Origin: Rubrimonas cliftonensis
GTDB lineage: Bacteria > Pseudomonadota > Alphaproteobacteria > Rhodobacterales > Rhodobacteraceae
Reading direction: 5' to 3'
Length of the DNA stretch: 64,000 bases
Assembly: GCF_900107585.1 (NCBI RefSeq)
Contig: NZ_FNQM01000002.1
Span: 519,908 to 583,907 of the forward strand
In this document: piece after piece, positions 35,099 to 43,165 of the stretch
Layout of the letters: each line of letters starts with the position of its first letter
How positions within the stretch are numbered: position 1 is the stretch's first letter
Program-made: the position numbers and the translations under genes
The notes under the pieces: model-generated
What the model saw: only the letters and a program-made list of their open reading frames with translations
What the model was told of the DNA's origin: nothing
The model's database searches: none

Positions 35099-36547
35099 AT
35101 GTCCTTTTTCAGCAAGCTGCGCCAACGGCTGACCCGCTCCTCCTCGAAGATCGAGGAGGGGGTGGACGCGCTGGTGGGCGGCGGCGATGCGGATCGGGCG
35201 GCGCCGGAGCAGCCTGCGGCGCCGCCCGCGCCGGCTCCCCGGTCCCCGGCCGCTCAGGCTCCGGAAACTTCCGCGTCCGTCGCGCCCGCTGCGCCGCCGG
35301 CCGCCGCACCGCCCGCTCCGATCGAGGCCGCTCCGATCGAGGCCGCTCCGGTTCCGCCTGCTCCTGTTCCGCCTGCGCCAGACGCCCGGCCTCCCGCATC
35401 GCGGCAGTCCGCGGCGCCCGCCGCGCCGCAAGATGAGCGCGCGCCGTCGAAGCCGCCGGAGCAGCCGAGGCCGTCGGCCACCCCGCCTGCGCCGACGGCC
35501 GAGCCGGTGAGGCCGTCGCCGCAACCTTCCGGCCAGCAGCCCGCCCAGCAGCCCGCCCCGCAGCCAGCCCAGCAGCCTGGGGCCGCTCCGCCGGCCGCGG
35601 CGCCGCCCCCCCGCGGCTTCTTCGCGCGGCTGACGGGCCGCGCCGCGCCGGCGGCCGGGCCAGCGGACGCCGCGCCGCCGCCCCCGCCATCCCCGCGAGA
35701 GGCGCCGCGCAGGGCGCTCGACGACGCCATGCTGGAGGGGCTGGAGGAGCTGCTGATCTCCGCCGATCTCGGCGTCGAGACCAGCCTGCGCGTCGCCGCC
35801 AACATCGCCGAGGGGCGCTTCGGCCGCCGCGTCAGCGCCGACGAACTGCGCGCGCTGCTCGCCGCGGAGGTCGCGCGCATCCTCGAGCCCGTGGCGCGCC
35901 CGCTGCCGATCTACCCGAAACGTCCGCAGGTGGTGCTGGTCGTCGGCGTCAACGGCTCCGGCAAGACGACGACCATCGGCAAGCTCGCCAGCCAGCTGAA
36001 GGCGGCCGGCAAGTCGGTGGTGATCGCCGCCGGAGACACCTTCCGCGCCGCCGCCGTCGAGCAGCTCGCGATCTGGGGCGAGCGCGCCGGGGTGCCGGTG
36101 ATGAAGGCCGAGCAGGGCTCCGACCCCGCCGCGCTGGCCCATGACGCGCTAGCCCGCGCCCAGGCCGAGGGCGCCGACATGCTGCTCATCGACACCGCGG
36201 GCCGCCTCCAGAACAAGGGCGACCTGATGGAGGAGCTGGCCAAGATCGTCCGCGTCCTGCGCAAGCGCGACCCCGACGCCCCGCACAACACGGTGCTGGT
36301 GCTCGACGCCACCACCGGCCAGAACGCCCTCAATCAGGTGGAGGTGTTCCAGAAGGTCGCCGACGTGACCGGGCTGGTGATGACCAAGCTCGACGGCACC
36401 GCCAAGGGCGGCGTGCTGGTGGCGCTGGCCGACCGCTTCGGGCTGCCGATCCACGCCGTCGGCGTCGGCGAGGCGATCGACGACCTGTCGCCCTTCGACC
36501 CCGACGAGTTCGCCCGCGCGCTGACCGGAGCGGAGCGCGTCGGATGA
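35099..36547 (+). CDS. ftsY: Signal recognition particle receptor FtsY
   Basis: The product is 482 residues. After a short basic start (MSFFSKLRQRLTRSSSKIEE) comes a long proline/alanine-rich linker to about residue 195, in place of the usual acidic A domain. It includes the internal repeats APIEAAPIEAAPVPPAPVPP and PAQQPAPQPAQQP. The NG GTPase domain follows, with VVGVNGSGKTTTIGKLASQL near residue 283, AGDTFRAAAVEQLAIWGERA, LIDTAGRLQNKGDLMEEL, VLDATTGQNALNQV and LVMTKLDGTAKGGVL. It docks SRP-ribosome complexes on the membrane. The stop overlaps the following glycosyltransferase start (ATGA). Confidence 0.95.
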   Translation: MSFFSKLRQRLTRSSSKIEEGVDALVGGGDADRAAPEQPAAPPAPAPRSPAAQAPETSASVAPAAPPAAAPPAPIEAAPIEAAPVPPAPVPPAPDARPPASRQSAAPAAPQDERAPSKPPEQPRPSATPPAPTAEPVRPSPQPSGQQPAQQPAPQPAQQPGAAPPAAAPPPRGFFARLTGRAAPAAGPADAAPPPPPSPREAPRRALDDAMLEGLEELLISADLGVETSLRVAANIAEGRFGRRVSADELRALLAAEVARILEPVARPLPIYPKRPQVVLVVGVNGSGKTTTIGKLASQLKAAGKSVVIAAGDTFRAAAVEQLAIWGERAGVPVMKAEQGSDPAALAHDALARAQAEGADMLLIDTAGRLQNKGDLMEELAKIVRVLRKRDPDAPHNTVLVLDATTGQNALNQVEVFQKVADVTGLVMTKLDGTAKGGVLVALADRFGLPIHAVGVGEAIDDLSPFDPDEFARALTGAERVG

Positions 36548-37281
36548 TCGCGCCCTACACCGTCGTCCTGACGAGTTGCGGCCGTTTCGACCTGCTGGAG
36601 CCGACGATCGTATCGCTGGTGGCGACGCTCGACGCGCCGCCGGCCGACTTCATCGTCATCGAGGACAGCGGCGACGAGGCCGTGCGCGAGATCGTCCGAC
36701 GCGCGGCGCCGGAGGCCCGGGTGATCGTCAACGAGACGCGGCTCGGTCAGATGCGCTCGATCGACCGCGCCTATGCGGAGGTCGGCACGGACTGGGCGTT
36801 CCATTGCGAGGACGACTGGGAGTTCGGTCGCCCGGGCTACCTCACGGAATCCTTCGCCTTGCTGCGCGCGTTCCCGCAATTCAGCATGGTGGGACTGAGG
36901 GCGCAGGCCGAGCTGAACCCGCTGGTGCGCTCTGCGGCCGTCGAGGAGGCCGAGGGCGTGCGCTTCTTCCGTCTCGACCCGGCGCTGCACCCCGAGTACT
37001 TCGGCTACAGCTTCAATCCGGGCCTGCGACGCATGGCGGACCTGCGGGCTCTCGGCCCGCTCGCCGGCGTCGGCGGGGAGGAGGACGTCAGCTGGACCAT
37101 GAAGCGGCGCGGGCTGCACATGGTCAACCTCGCCGACCCCGCGGTGCGCCACATCGGCTGGGAGCGGCACGTGGACGACCCGACGACCCGCGCCAAGGCC
37201 AGAAAGCTCGGCCAGCGCCTCGCCCGATCCTTCCGGAAGCGGATCAAGCGGCTGCGCCGCGCGCTGGGAGCGACCCGGTGA
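36544..37281 (+). CDS. Glycosyltransferase family 2-like protein
   Basis: The product is 245 residues. The N-terminal nucleotide-binding fold shows YTVVLTSCGRFDLLEPTIVS, FIVIEDSGDEAVREIV and a DxD-like acidic site in WAFHCEDDWEFGRPGY. AGVGGEEDVSWTMKRRGLHM is the acceptor-side block, and the C-terminus is strongly basic. It is a probable sugar transferase for lipopolysaccharide or other surface glycans, with an unknown donor. It overlaps ftsY at its start and the WaaE-like gene at its end by 4 bases each. Confidence 0.78.
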   Translation: MIAPYTVVLTSCGRFDLLEPTIVSLVATLDAPPADFIVIEDSGDEAVREIVRRAAPEARVIVNETRLGQMRSIDRAYAEVGTDWAFHCEDDWEFGRPGYLTESFALLRAFPQFSMVGLRAQAELNPLVRSAAVEEAEGVRFFRLDPALHPEYFGYSFNPGLRRMADLRALGPLAGVGGEEDVSWTMKRRGLHMVNLADPAVRHIGWERHVDDPTTRAKARKLGQRLARSFRKRIKRLRRALGATR

Positions 37282-38090
37282 CCGCACCCGGCAGGGCGCC
37301 CGTCTCGGCCTATGTCCGCACGCTCAACGAGGCGCGCATGATCGCCGACGTCGTCGCGGCGGCCCTCGGCGTCGCCGACGAGGTGGTGGTCGTCGACAGC
37401 GGCTCCACGGACGGCACGCAGCGGATCGCGGCTGCGAGCGGAGCGCGCGTGATCGACCAGCCGTGGCTCGGCAACGGGCTGCAGAAGCGCGCGGCGGAGG
37501 AGGCGTGTCGGCACGACTGGCTCCTCGACCTCGACGCGGATGAGATCGTCTCGCCCGATCTCGCCACCGAGATCCGGGCGCTCTTTGCGAAGGGCCCTCC
37601 GCCGGAGGCGGCCTACGCGCTGCGCCTCGTGACCCAACCTCCCTACGGAGCCCTGTGGGCGGACTTCTCCGTGGCCTCGCGCGTCAAGCTCTACGATCGC
37701 CGCAAATTGCGCATGCCGGAGCACCGGGCGTGGGACCAGCTGGAGATGAAGGGCGCGAGGGCCGGGCGCCTGGCGGGAGACCTGATCCATCACTCCTTCA
37801 CGGGAATCGCGCAGGCCGCCGACAAGCTCAACAAGGTCAGCACCGCGCGCGCGCGAGAGGCGCGTCTGAAGCCGTATCCGGTCGTGATCTGTCGCGTGCT
37901 GGCCGCCCTGCCGTTCTACTTCCTGCGCCACTATCTGCTGCGCGGCCTGTGGCGGGCCGGGGTCTACGGCTTCGCGATCTCGATGAACTCAGCCTATGGC
38001 CGCTGGCTTCGCGACGTGAAGATGCTGGAGGCCCACTATCGCGCGGGGCGCGGGCCGGGCGCGCAGGCTGCGGGAAAATCCCCGAGATAG
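37278..38090 (+). CDS. Glycosyltransferase family 2, WaaE/KdtX-like
   Basis: The product is 270 residues from GTG 37278, which overlaps the previous stop as GTGA. VSAYVRTLNEARMIADVVAA, DEVVVVDSGSTDGTQRIA, WLLDLDADEIVSPDLATEIR (DxD) and MPEHRAWDQLEMKGARAG are typical of WaaE/KdtX-type beta-glycosyltransferases of the lipopolysaccharide inner core. The C-terminal hydrophobic part (VLAALPFYFLRHYLLRGLWR) suggests membrane association. The last 55 bases overlap the end of the convergent GT4 gene. Donor and acceptor are not known. Confidence 0.86.
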   Translation: MTAPGRAPVSAYVRTLNEARMIADVVAAALGVADEVVVVDSGSTDGTQRIAAASGARVIDQPWLGNGLQKRAAEEACRHDWLLDLDADEIVSPDLATEIRALFAKGPPPEAAYALRLVTQPPYGALWADFSVASRVKLYDRRKLRMPEHRAWDQLEMKGARAGRLAGDLIHHSFTGIAQAADKLNKVSTARAREARLKPYPVVICRVLAALPFYFLRHYLLRGLWRAGVYGFAISMNSAYGRWLRDVKMLEAHYRAGRGPGAQAAGKSPR

Positions 38091-39184
38091 TCGCTGATCC
38101 GCGCGGGCCAGAGCTGACCCTCCGCATGCTCGCGGGCCGCCGAGCCCAGCCGGGTCAGACGGGCGCGATCGGCCAGGAGCGCGCCGAGCGCGGCCGTGAC
38201 CTCCTCCTGACTTTCGCCGTCGCAGAGCATCCCGGTCCGTTTGTGCGCCACCGCGTCCGCGGAGCCGCCGGCGTCGCCCGCCAGCGCAGGCGTTTCCGCC
38301 AGCGCCGCCTCGAGGTAGACCATGCCGAATGATTCCCGCCGTCGCCCCACCGCCCGCGTCGGCATCGTGAAGAGGTCCGCCGCGGCGTAGAGCGCCGCCT
38401 TGCGGGCGCCCTGAACGAAACCGACGAAGCGCACGCGGTCCTCGCAGTTCGTCGTGCGCGCCAGATCCTCCAGCCGGGCGCGATCGGGCCCGTCGCCGGC
38501 CACAACCAGCGAGACCTCCGGATGGCGCGCGCTCAGTTCCGGCAGCGCCGCGATGACGCGGTCGACGCCCTTCAGCGGCTCGAGCCGCGCGACGCAGAGC
38601 AGCCGGGGGCCGCCGGCCAGAGGCCATGCGGCGCAGGCGAGCGCCTTCTCGTCGTCATCCGCCGGCGCAGGGGCCGCGATGGGCGGCGTGCGCAGGGCCA
38701 GCGCGACGCCCGGCGGCGCCAGCGCCTCGAGGCGCTCCAGCGCCAGTCGCGAGGCCGCCAGCACCGTCGTCGCCTTGGCCAGCGCGGCCCGCACGCGCCG
38801 CGCGCGCCTGTCGGTCGGCCCTTCGGGCAGTTCGTTGCCGTGCGCGTGACAGACGACCCGCGCCGCGCCGCCCAGCCATGCGTGCTCCAGGCTCTTCCAG
38901 CTGTCGGCGTAGACGACGTCCACCGACTGTGCGGCCCATCGCGCGGCCAGCCCCTTGAGGCGCCGGCGCAACGGCCGCGGCCCGCCGAAACGTCTGACCG
39001 AGTAGGCCGCGCCGGCGTCGTGCCGGGCGCCGCCGCGCGCCGCATCGGCCAGGACCGTCACCTCAACGCCCTGTCGGGACAGCGTTTCCGCCAGCGCCCC
39101 CATCCAGGCCTCGATGCCGCCGAGGCGCGGCGGAAAGCACTGGACCAGCAGCAGGGCGCGACGGCGCGGCATCGGCGCGGGCAT
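38036..39184 (-). CDS. Glycosyltransferase family 4
   Basis: The product is 382 residues from ATG 39184. The N-terminal domain starts LLLVQCFPPRLGGIEAWMGA, typical of GT4 enzymes, with the HAHGNELPEG motif near residue 115. The donor-binding domain has LLCVARLEPLKGVDRVIAAL near 205, VVAGDGPDRARLEDLA, RVRFVGFVQGARKAALYAAA, and the EX7E motif in ESFGMVYLEAALAETPALAG. It retains the anomeric configuration of the sugar nucleotide donor. It is probably part of surface-glycan synthesis with the two convergent GT2 genes. ATG 39172 is an alternative start. The frame continues far upstream antisense to recG; that extension is not coding. Confidence 0.88.
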   Translation of the reverse strand: MPAPMPRRRALLLVQCFPPRLGGIEAWMGALAETLSRQGVEVTVLADAARGGARHDAGAAYSVRRFGGPRPLRRRLKGLAARWAAQSVDVVYADSWKSLEHAWLGGAARVVCHAHGNELPEGPTDRRARRVRAALAKATTVLAASRLALERLEALAPPGVALALRTPPIAAPAPADDDEKALACAAWPLAGGPRLLCVARLEPLKGVDRVIAALPELSARHPEVSLVVAGDGPDRARLEDLARTTNCEDRVRFVGFVQGARKAALYAAADLFTMPTRAVGRRRESFGMVYLEAALAETPALAGDAGGSADAVAHKRTGMLCDGESQEEVTAALGALLADRARLTRLGSAAREHAEGQLWPARISDYLGDFPAACAPGPRPAR

Positions 39185-39280
39185 TGAGCGGACCTCCTTG
39201 GACGGCGACGCTTCTATAGGCTTGGGCCCGGCGACGCGACCCTCCTTCCACCGGTTGCGCGATTGGCCCATGACTGCGTC

Positions 39281-41365
39281 ATGAGCCAGCGCCCCGAAAT
39301 CCTCTGGCCGCTCTTCGCGGAACTCGCCGACCTGCCCGGCGTCGGCGCCAAGACCGCCGCGCTGTTTGCAAAGCTCGGCGTCGTCCGCCCCGCCGACCTG
39401 CTGTTTCTCGCCCCCCATGGCGTGATCGACCGCCGCCTGCGCCCGACCGTGCTGGGGCTGGCGGAGGGCGAGACGGCGACCGTGGAGGTCGAGATCGGCG
39501 TCCACCATCCCGCCCGCGCGAAAGGAAAGCCCTATCGCGTCAACGTCCGCGACGCCGAATGCGACTTCCTGCTGACGTGGTTCCACGCGCGGGAGGACTG
39601 GGTGCGCCGCATGGCGCCCATCGGCGCGCGCCGCATCGTCTCGGGCCGGGTGGAGATCTTCGACGGCGTGCGGCAGATGACCCATCCCGACCACCTGATG
39701 ACCGAGGCCGAGGCCGCCGCGCTGCCGCCCTTCGAGCCGGTCTATCCGCTCACCCAGGGCCTGGGGCAGCGCATCGTGGCCAAGGCCGTGGCCGCGGCCC
39801 TCGACCGCGCTCCGGCGCTGCCCGAGTGGCTCGACCCGGCCTTCCAGGCGGCGCGGGGCTGGCCGGGCTGGCGCGAGGCGGTGCGTGCGCTGCACGCGCC
39901 GCAGGGCGCGGGCGCGCTGGAGGCCGACGACCCCGCCCGCGAACGGCTCGCCTATGACGAACTGCTGTCGCACCAGCTCACGCTGGCCATCGCCCGCGCG
40001 AAGTTCCGCCGCAAGAAGGGCCGGCCAAGCCGCGGCGACGGGCGGATGCGCGAGAAGGTGCTCACCGGGCTGCCCTATGCGCCCACCGCCGCGCAGGCCC
40101 GCGCCGTCGCGGAGATCGAGGCCGACCTCGCCGCGCCGCAGCGGATGCACCGGCTGCTGCAGGGCGACGTCGGCTCCGGCAAGACGCTGGTGGCGCTGAT
40201 GGCGATGCTGGCGGTCGCGGAGGCCGGCGGTCAGGCGGCGCTGATGGCGCCGACGGAGATACTGGCCCGCCAGCACGCCGAGGGGCTGGCCCCGCTGGTC
40301 GAGGCCGCCGGCGCCCGCCTCGCCCTGCTGACCGGGCGCGACAAGGGGGCGGGCAGGGCGGAGACGCTCGCCGCCGTCGCGGCGGGCGACGTCGACATCG
40401 TGATCGGCACCCACGCGCTTTTCCAGCGCGACGTGGCGTTCGACGACCTGCGCCTGGCCGTCATCGACGAGCAGCACCGCTTCGGCGTGCGCCAGCGCAT
40501 GGAGCTGGGCGCCAAGGGCGCCGCGGCCGACGTTCTGGTGATGACCGCGACGCCGATCCCCCGCACGCTCGCGCTCGCGGGCTACGGCGACATGGACCTC
40601 AGCGTGCTCGACGAGAAGCCGCCGGGGCGCACCCCGGTCGAGACGCGCCTCGTCTCGATGGCGCGGATGGAGGAGGTGGTCGAGCGGCTCGGCGCGGCGC
40701 TGACGGGCGGCGCGCGGGCCTACTGGGTGTGCCCGCTGGTCGAGGGCTCCGACGTCTCCGACCTCACCGCCGCCGAGGACCGCTTCGCCGCGCTGAAGGC
40801 CCGCTTCGGCGACGCCGCGCGCCTCGTCCATGGCCAGATGGCGCCTGCGGAGAAGGACGCGGCCATGGCCGACTTCGTCTCCGGCCGCGCGCGGCTTCTG
40901 GTGGCGACCACCGTGATCGAGGTCGGCGTGAACGTGCCGGAGGCGACGATCATGGTGATCGAGCGCGCCGAGAGCTTCGGGCTGGCGCAGCTTCACCAGC
41001 TTCGGGGCCGGGTCGGGCGCGGGGCGGGGCGCTCGTCCTGCATCCTGCTCTACGGCCCGCTCGGCGAGACGGCGCGCGCGCGACTGACGGCGCTGCGCGA
41101 CACCGAGGACGGCTTCCGCATCGCGGAGGAGGATCTGCGGCTGCGGGGGCCTGGCGACCTGCTCGGCGCCCAGCAGTCCGGCGCGCCGCTGTTCAGACTG
41201 GCGGACCTCGCCCGCCACGGAGAACTGATGCGCGCCGCGCTGGACGATGCGCGGCTCGCGCTGGCGCGCGCGCCCGATCTCGACGACGCGCGCGGCCGCG
41301 CCCTGCGGACGCTGCTCTGGCTGCATGGCCGGGATGTGGCGCTGGGGTTCCTCAAGGCGGGGTAG
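39281..41365 (+). CDS. recG: ATP-dependent DNA helicase RecG
   Basis: The product is 694 residues. The N-terminal wedge/OB domain includes LADLPGVGAKTAALFAKLGV and FHAREDWVRRMAPIGARRIV. The helicase motifs are LLQGDVGSGKTLVALMAMLA (Walker A) near residue 295, MAPTEILARQHAEGL, IGTHALFQRDV, LAVIDEQHRFGVRQRMELG (DEQH), VLVMTATPIPRTLALAGYGD, TVIEVGVNVPEATIMVIERA and LHQLRGRVGRGAGRSSCIL. It rewinds stalled forks and resolves recombination intermediates. ATG 39281 is preferred to the TTG six codons upstream. An SOS box begins 2 bases after its stop codon. Confidence 0.96.
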   Translation: MSQRPEILWPLFAELADLPGVGAKTAALFAKLGVVRPADLLFLAPHGVIDRRLRPTVLGLAEGETATVEVEIGVHHPARAKGKPYRVNVRDAECDFLLTWFHAREDWVRRMAPIGARRIVSGRVEIFDGVRQMTHPDHLMTEAEAAALPPFEPVYPLTQGLGQRIVAKAVAAALDRAPALPEWLDPAFQAARGWPGWREAVRALHAPQGAGALEADDPARERLAYDELLSHQLTLAIARAKFRRKKGRPSRGDGRMREKVLTGLPYAPTAAQARAVAEIEADLAAPQRMHRLLQGDVGSGKTLVALMAMLAVAEAGGQAALMAPTEILARQHAEGLAPLVEAAGARLALLTGRDKGAGRAETLAAVAAGDVDIVIGTHALFQRDVAFDDLRLAVIDEQHRFGVRQRMELGAKGAAADVLVMTATPIPRTLALAGYGDMDLSVLDEKPPGRTPVETRLVSMARMEEVVERLGAALTGGARAYWVCPLVEGSDVSDLTAAEDRFAALKARFGDAARLVHGQMAPAEKDAAMADFVSGRARLLVATTVIEVGVNVPEATIMVIERAESFGLAQLHQLRGRVGRGAGRSSCILLYGPLGETARARLTALRDTEDGFRIAEEDLRLRGPGDLLGAQQSGAPLFRLADLARHGELMRAALDDARLALARAPDLDDARGRALRTLLWLHGRDVALGFLKAG

Positions 41366-41366
41366 G

Positions 41367-41381
41367 GTTCGGTTAATGTTC
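41367..41381 (+). promoter_or_regulatory. SOS box 1 of the mini-gene
   Basis: GTTC-GGTTAAT-GTTC is an exact GTTC-N7-GTTC direct repeat, the LexA site of alphaproteobacteria. It starts 2 bases after the recG stop, overlaps the start of TTTACA (41382-41387, a possible -35 box) on its downstream side and lies 62 bases before the mini-gene ATG. Confidence 0.85.
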
Positions 41382-41403
41382 TTTACAATGGGCGGCAGAT
41401 ATG

Positions 41404-41418
41404 GAACTTTATGCGAAC
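41404..41418 (-). promoter_or_regulatory. SOS box 2 of the mini-gene
   Basis: GAAC-TTTATGC-GAAC is an exact LexA direct repeat in the opposite orientation to box 1. The centres of the two boxes are 37 bases apart. Box 2 covers the place where a -10 element would fall for the -35-like TTTACA, and ends 25 bases before the ATG. Two perfect operators imply tight repression. Confidence 0.85.
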
Positions 41419-41443
41419 AAACAGAGTCGCAAAGGGGTTCGCC

Positions 41444-41563
41444 ATGCCGTCCTTCCATCAGATCGCGAGCATCGCCGCCCGCGCGCCCTCCCGCGCCGCG
41501 CTCGACGCGCTCGGCATGGCGACGCTGGCGGCCTTCATTGTCGCGGGGTTCCAGTTCGGCTGA
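41444..41563 (+). CDS. SOS-controlled small hydrophobic protein (39 aa)
   Basis: The product is 39 residues, starting MPSFHQIASIAARAPSRAAL. The first half has arginines and no acidic residue. Residues about 22-36 form one hydrophobic segment (ALGMATLAAFIVAGF), ending FQFG. This fits a single-pass inner-membrane peptide with the N-terminus inside. AAAGGGG lies 8 bases before the ATG. Two perfect SOS boxes stand just upstream, so it should be made only after DNA damage. The form recalls SidA of Caulobacter, an SOS-induced membrane peptide that stops division, but I cannot claim sequence homology. The DNA glycosylase gene follows 36 bases later and may share the transcript. Confidence 0.65.
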   Translation: MPSFHQIASIAARAPSRAALDALGMATLAAFIVAGFQFG

Positions 41564-41599
41564 TGCGTCAGGCGTCCGGTCCCGTTTGCGGGGTGCGGT

Positions 41600-42337
41600 G
41601 TGACGGCGCGGATCATCGCCTGCGCCGACGACGTGGCCGAGGGCGTTGCGGCGCTGAGACGGCTCGACCGGCGCTTTGCGCTGGCCCCTTCGCCGCCGCT
41701 CCGGCGGGAGCCCGGAGGCTTCGCAGGGCTGCTGCGCATCGTCACGGGGCAGCAAGTGTCGGTGGCGGCGGCGCGCAGCATCTGGACGCGGCTGGAGACG
41801 GCGGGCGCAACCTCCGAGGGGGGGCTCGCGGCACTCGACGACGAGGCGCTGCGGGCGTGCGGCCTGTCGGCGCCGAAGATCCGCACGGCGCGCGGGCTGG
41901 TCGAGGCTGGCGTCGATTATCCTTCCCTGGCTGAGGTCTCCGAGGCCGAGGCTATGGCGCTTCTCACCGCCCTGCGCGGCGTGGGGCCATGGACGGCGGA
42001 GATCTACCTGATGTTCTGCGTCGGACGCGCCGACGTCTTCGCGCCCGGGGATCTGGCGTTGCAGGAGGCGGCCCGCCGCCTCTTCGATCTGCCCGGGCGC
42101 CCTGCGGCGAAGGCGCTTGCGGCCCTCGCGCAGGCGTGGTCGCCATGGCGGGCGGTGGCGGCGCGGCTGCTCTGGGCCTATTACGCGGTCGAGACCGGGC
42201 GCGAGGGCGCCCCAGGCGAGACCGGGCGCGAGGGCGCCCCAGGCGAAACCGGGCGCGAAGGCGCCCCAGGCGGGACCGGGCGCGAGGGCGCGCCCGGCGC
42301 GGGGACGAAAGGCGGGGCGCGATGGCGAACGGATTGA
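41600..42337 (+). CDS. DNA-3-methyladenine glycosylase, HhH-GPD family (AlkA-like)
   Basis: The product is 245 residues from GTG 41600. The helix-hairpin-helix is in TALRGVGPWTAEIYLMFCVG near residue 120, followed by the catalytic aspartate region RADVFAPGDLALQEAARRLF. LLRIVTGQQVSVAAARSIWT and LSAPKIRTARGLVEAG are family blocks of DNA-3-methyladenine glycosylase II. It removes alkylated bases to start base-excision repair. The C-terminus carries four 9-residue repeats (ETGREGAPG) not found in the core fold. It lies just behind the SOS mini-gene and probably belongs to the same transcript. The end overlaps the carboxylesterase gene by 16 bases. Confidence 0.87.
   Translation: MTARIIACADDVAEGVAALRRLDRRFALAPSPPLRREPGGFAGLLRIVTGQQVSVAAARSIWTRLETAGATSEGGLAALDDEALRACGLSAPKIRTARGLVEAGVDYPSLAEVSEAEAMALLTALRGVGPWTAEIYLMFCVGRADVFAPGDLALQEAARRLFDLPGRPAAKALAALAQAWSPWRAVAARLLWAYYAVETGREGAPGETGREGAPGETGREGAPGGTGREGAPGAGTKGGARWRTD
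42191..42298 (+). repeat. Four 27-bp tandem repeats in the glycosylase gene
   Basis: The units start at 42191, 42218, 42245 and 42272 and begin GAGACCGGGCGCGAGGGCGC. The first two are identical; the third and fourth have a few changes. They encode ETGREGAPG three times and GTGREGAPG once. The length keeps the frame, so copy number could vary between strains without breaking the protein. Confidence 0.9.
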
Positions 42338-42993
42338 ACGGGCCGCGGCGGGCGGCGGCGTCTGGGGCGGCGCGCTCGCTCGTCGTGCTGCTGCACGGCT
42401 ACGGCGCCGACGGCGAGGATCTGATCGGCCTCGGCGACGCGCTGGCCGGCGTCCTGCCCGACGCCGTCTTCATCGCGCCGAACGCGCCGGAGCCGTGCCG
42501 GGTCAACCCGATGGGCCGCCAGTGGTTTCCGATCTCGTGGATCGACGGCTGCTCCGAAGCCGAGATGAACGCCGGCTTCGCGGCGGCGGCGGACTTGCTG
42601 CAGGCGTGGCTCGTCGGGGCCATGGCTGCGGAGGGTGTCGCGCCCGCCGCCACGGCGCTGGTGGGTTTCAGCCAGGGCACGATGATGAGCCTGCATGTCG
42701 GCCCCCGACTGTCCGAGCCGCTCGCCGGCGTCGTCGGCTTCTCCGGCAGGCTGGCGGATCCGGCGCAGAGGCCGGTGAGCCGCCCGCCGGTCCTGCTCAT
42801 CCATGGCGACCGCGACGAGGTGATCCCTGTCGCCGCGCTTGACGAGACCCGCGCCGGTCTCGCCGCGCACGGCTTCGCGGTGCGGTGGCATGTCAGCCGC
42901 GGCGTCGGCCACGGCATCGCGCCGGACGGGCTTCAGCTAGCCGCGCGGTTTCTCGCGGAGCGGCTGGGCTCCGGCGTCGCCGCGCCCGCGTAA
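42322..42993 (+). CDS. Carboxylesterase/phospholipase family alpha/beta hydrolase (YpfH-like)
   Basis: The product is 223 residues. SLVVLLHGYGADGEDLIGLG is the oxyanion-side strand, VGFSQGTMMSLHVGPRL carries the nucleophile serine (GFSQG), LLIHGDRDEVIPVAA the aspartate, and SRGVGHGIAPDGLQLAARFL the histidine. This is the small esterase group that includes YpfH and bacterial carboxylesterases. Cytoplasmic; substrate unknown. ATG 42322 overlaps the glycosylase gene end by 16 bases, so they are probably co-transcribed. Confidence 0.88.
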   Translation: MANGLNGPRRAAASGAARSLVVLLHGYGADGEDLIGLGDALAGVLPDAVFIAPNAPEPCRVNPMGRQWFPISWIDGCSEAEMNAGFAAAADLLQAWLVGAMAAEGVAPAATALVGFSQGTMMSLHVGPRLSEPLAGVVGFSGRLADPAQRPVSRPPVLLIHGDRDEVIPVAALDETRAGLAAHGFAVRWHVSRGVGHGIAPDGLQLAARFLAERLGSGVAAPA

Positions 42994-43165
42994 TCAAACT
43001 GTCGTGCGATGTTGCTAGGGTCCGCTTGCGTCGGCGCCGCAGGCTCATGTTGAGGGTTCAAACGCGCGCTCTCGCCATATATGGTTGACGGCGTGAGGGA
43101 CAGGTCGGTCCCGTCCCCCGCGCGCCTGCGCGTCGCCCCCGTGGCGCCGCGCGGTGGGATGGGAG

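Noticed and set aside
38036..41755. A 1239-codon minus-strand open frame across recG
   Set aside because: Only the last 382 codons match a family (GT4). The remainder is antisense to recG, has no motif and is histidine/arginine-rich as expected for a shadow frame in GC-rich DNA.
43030..43075. Further SOS box near the HNH gene
   Set aside because: GTTGAGGGTTC resembles half of the site but lacks the second GTTC at the right spacing.
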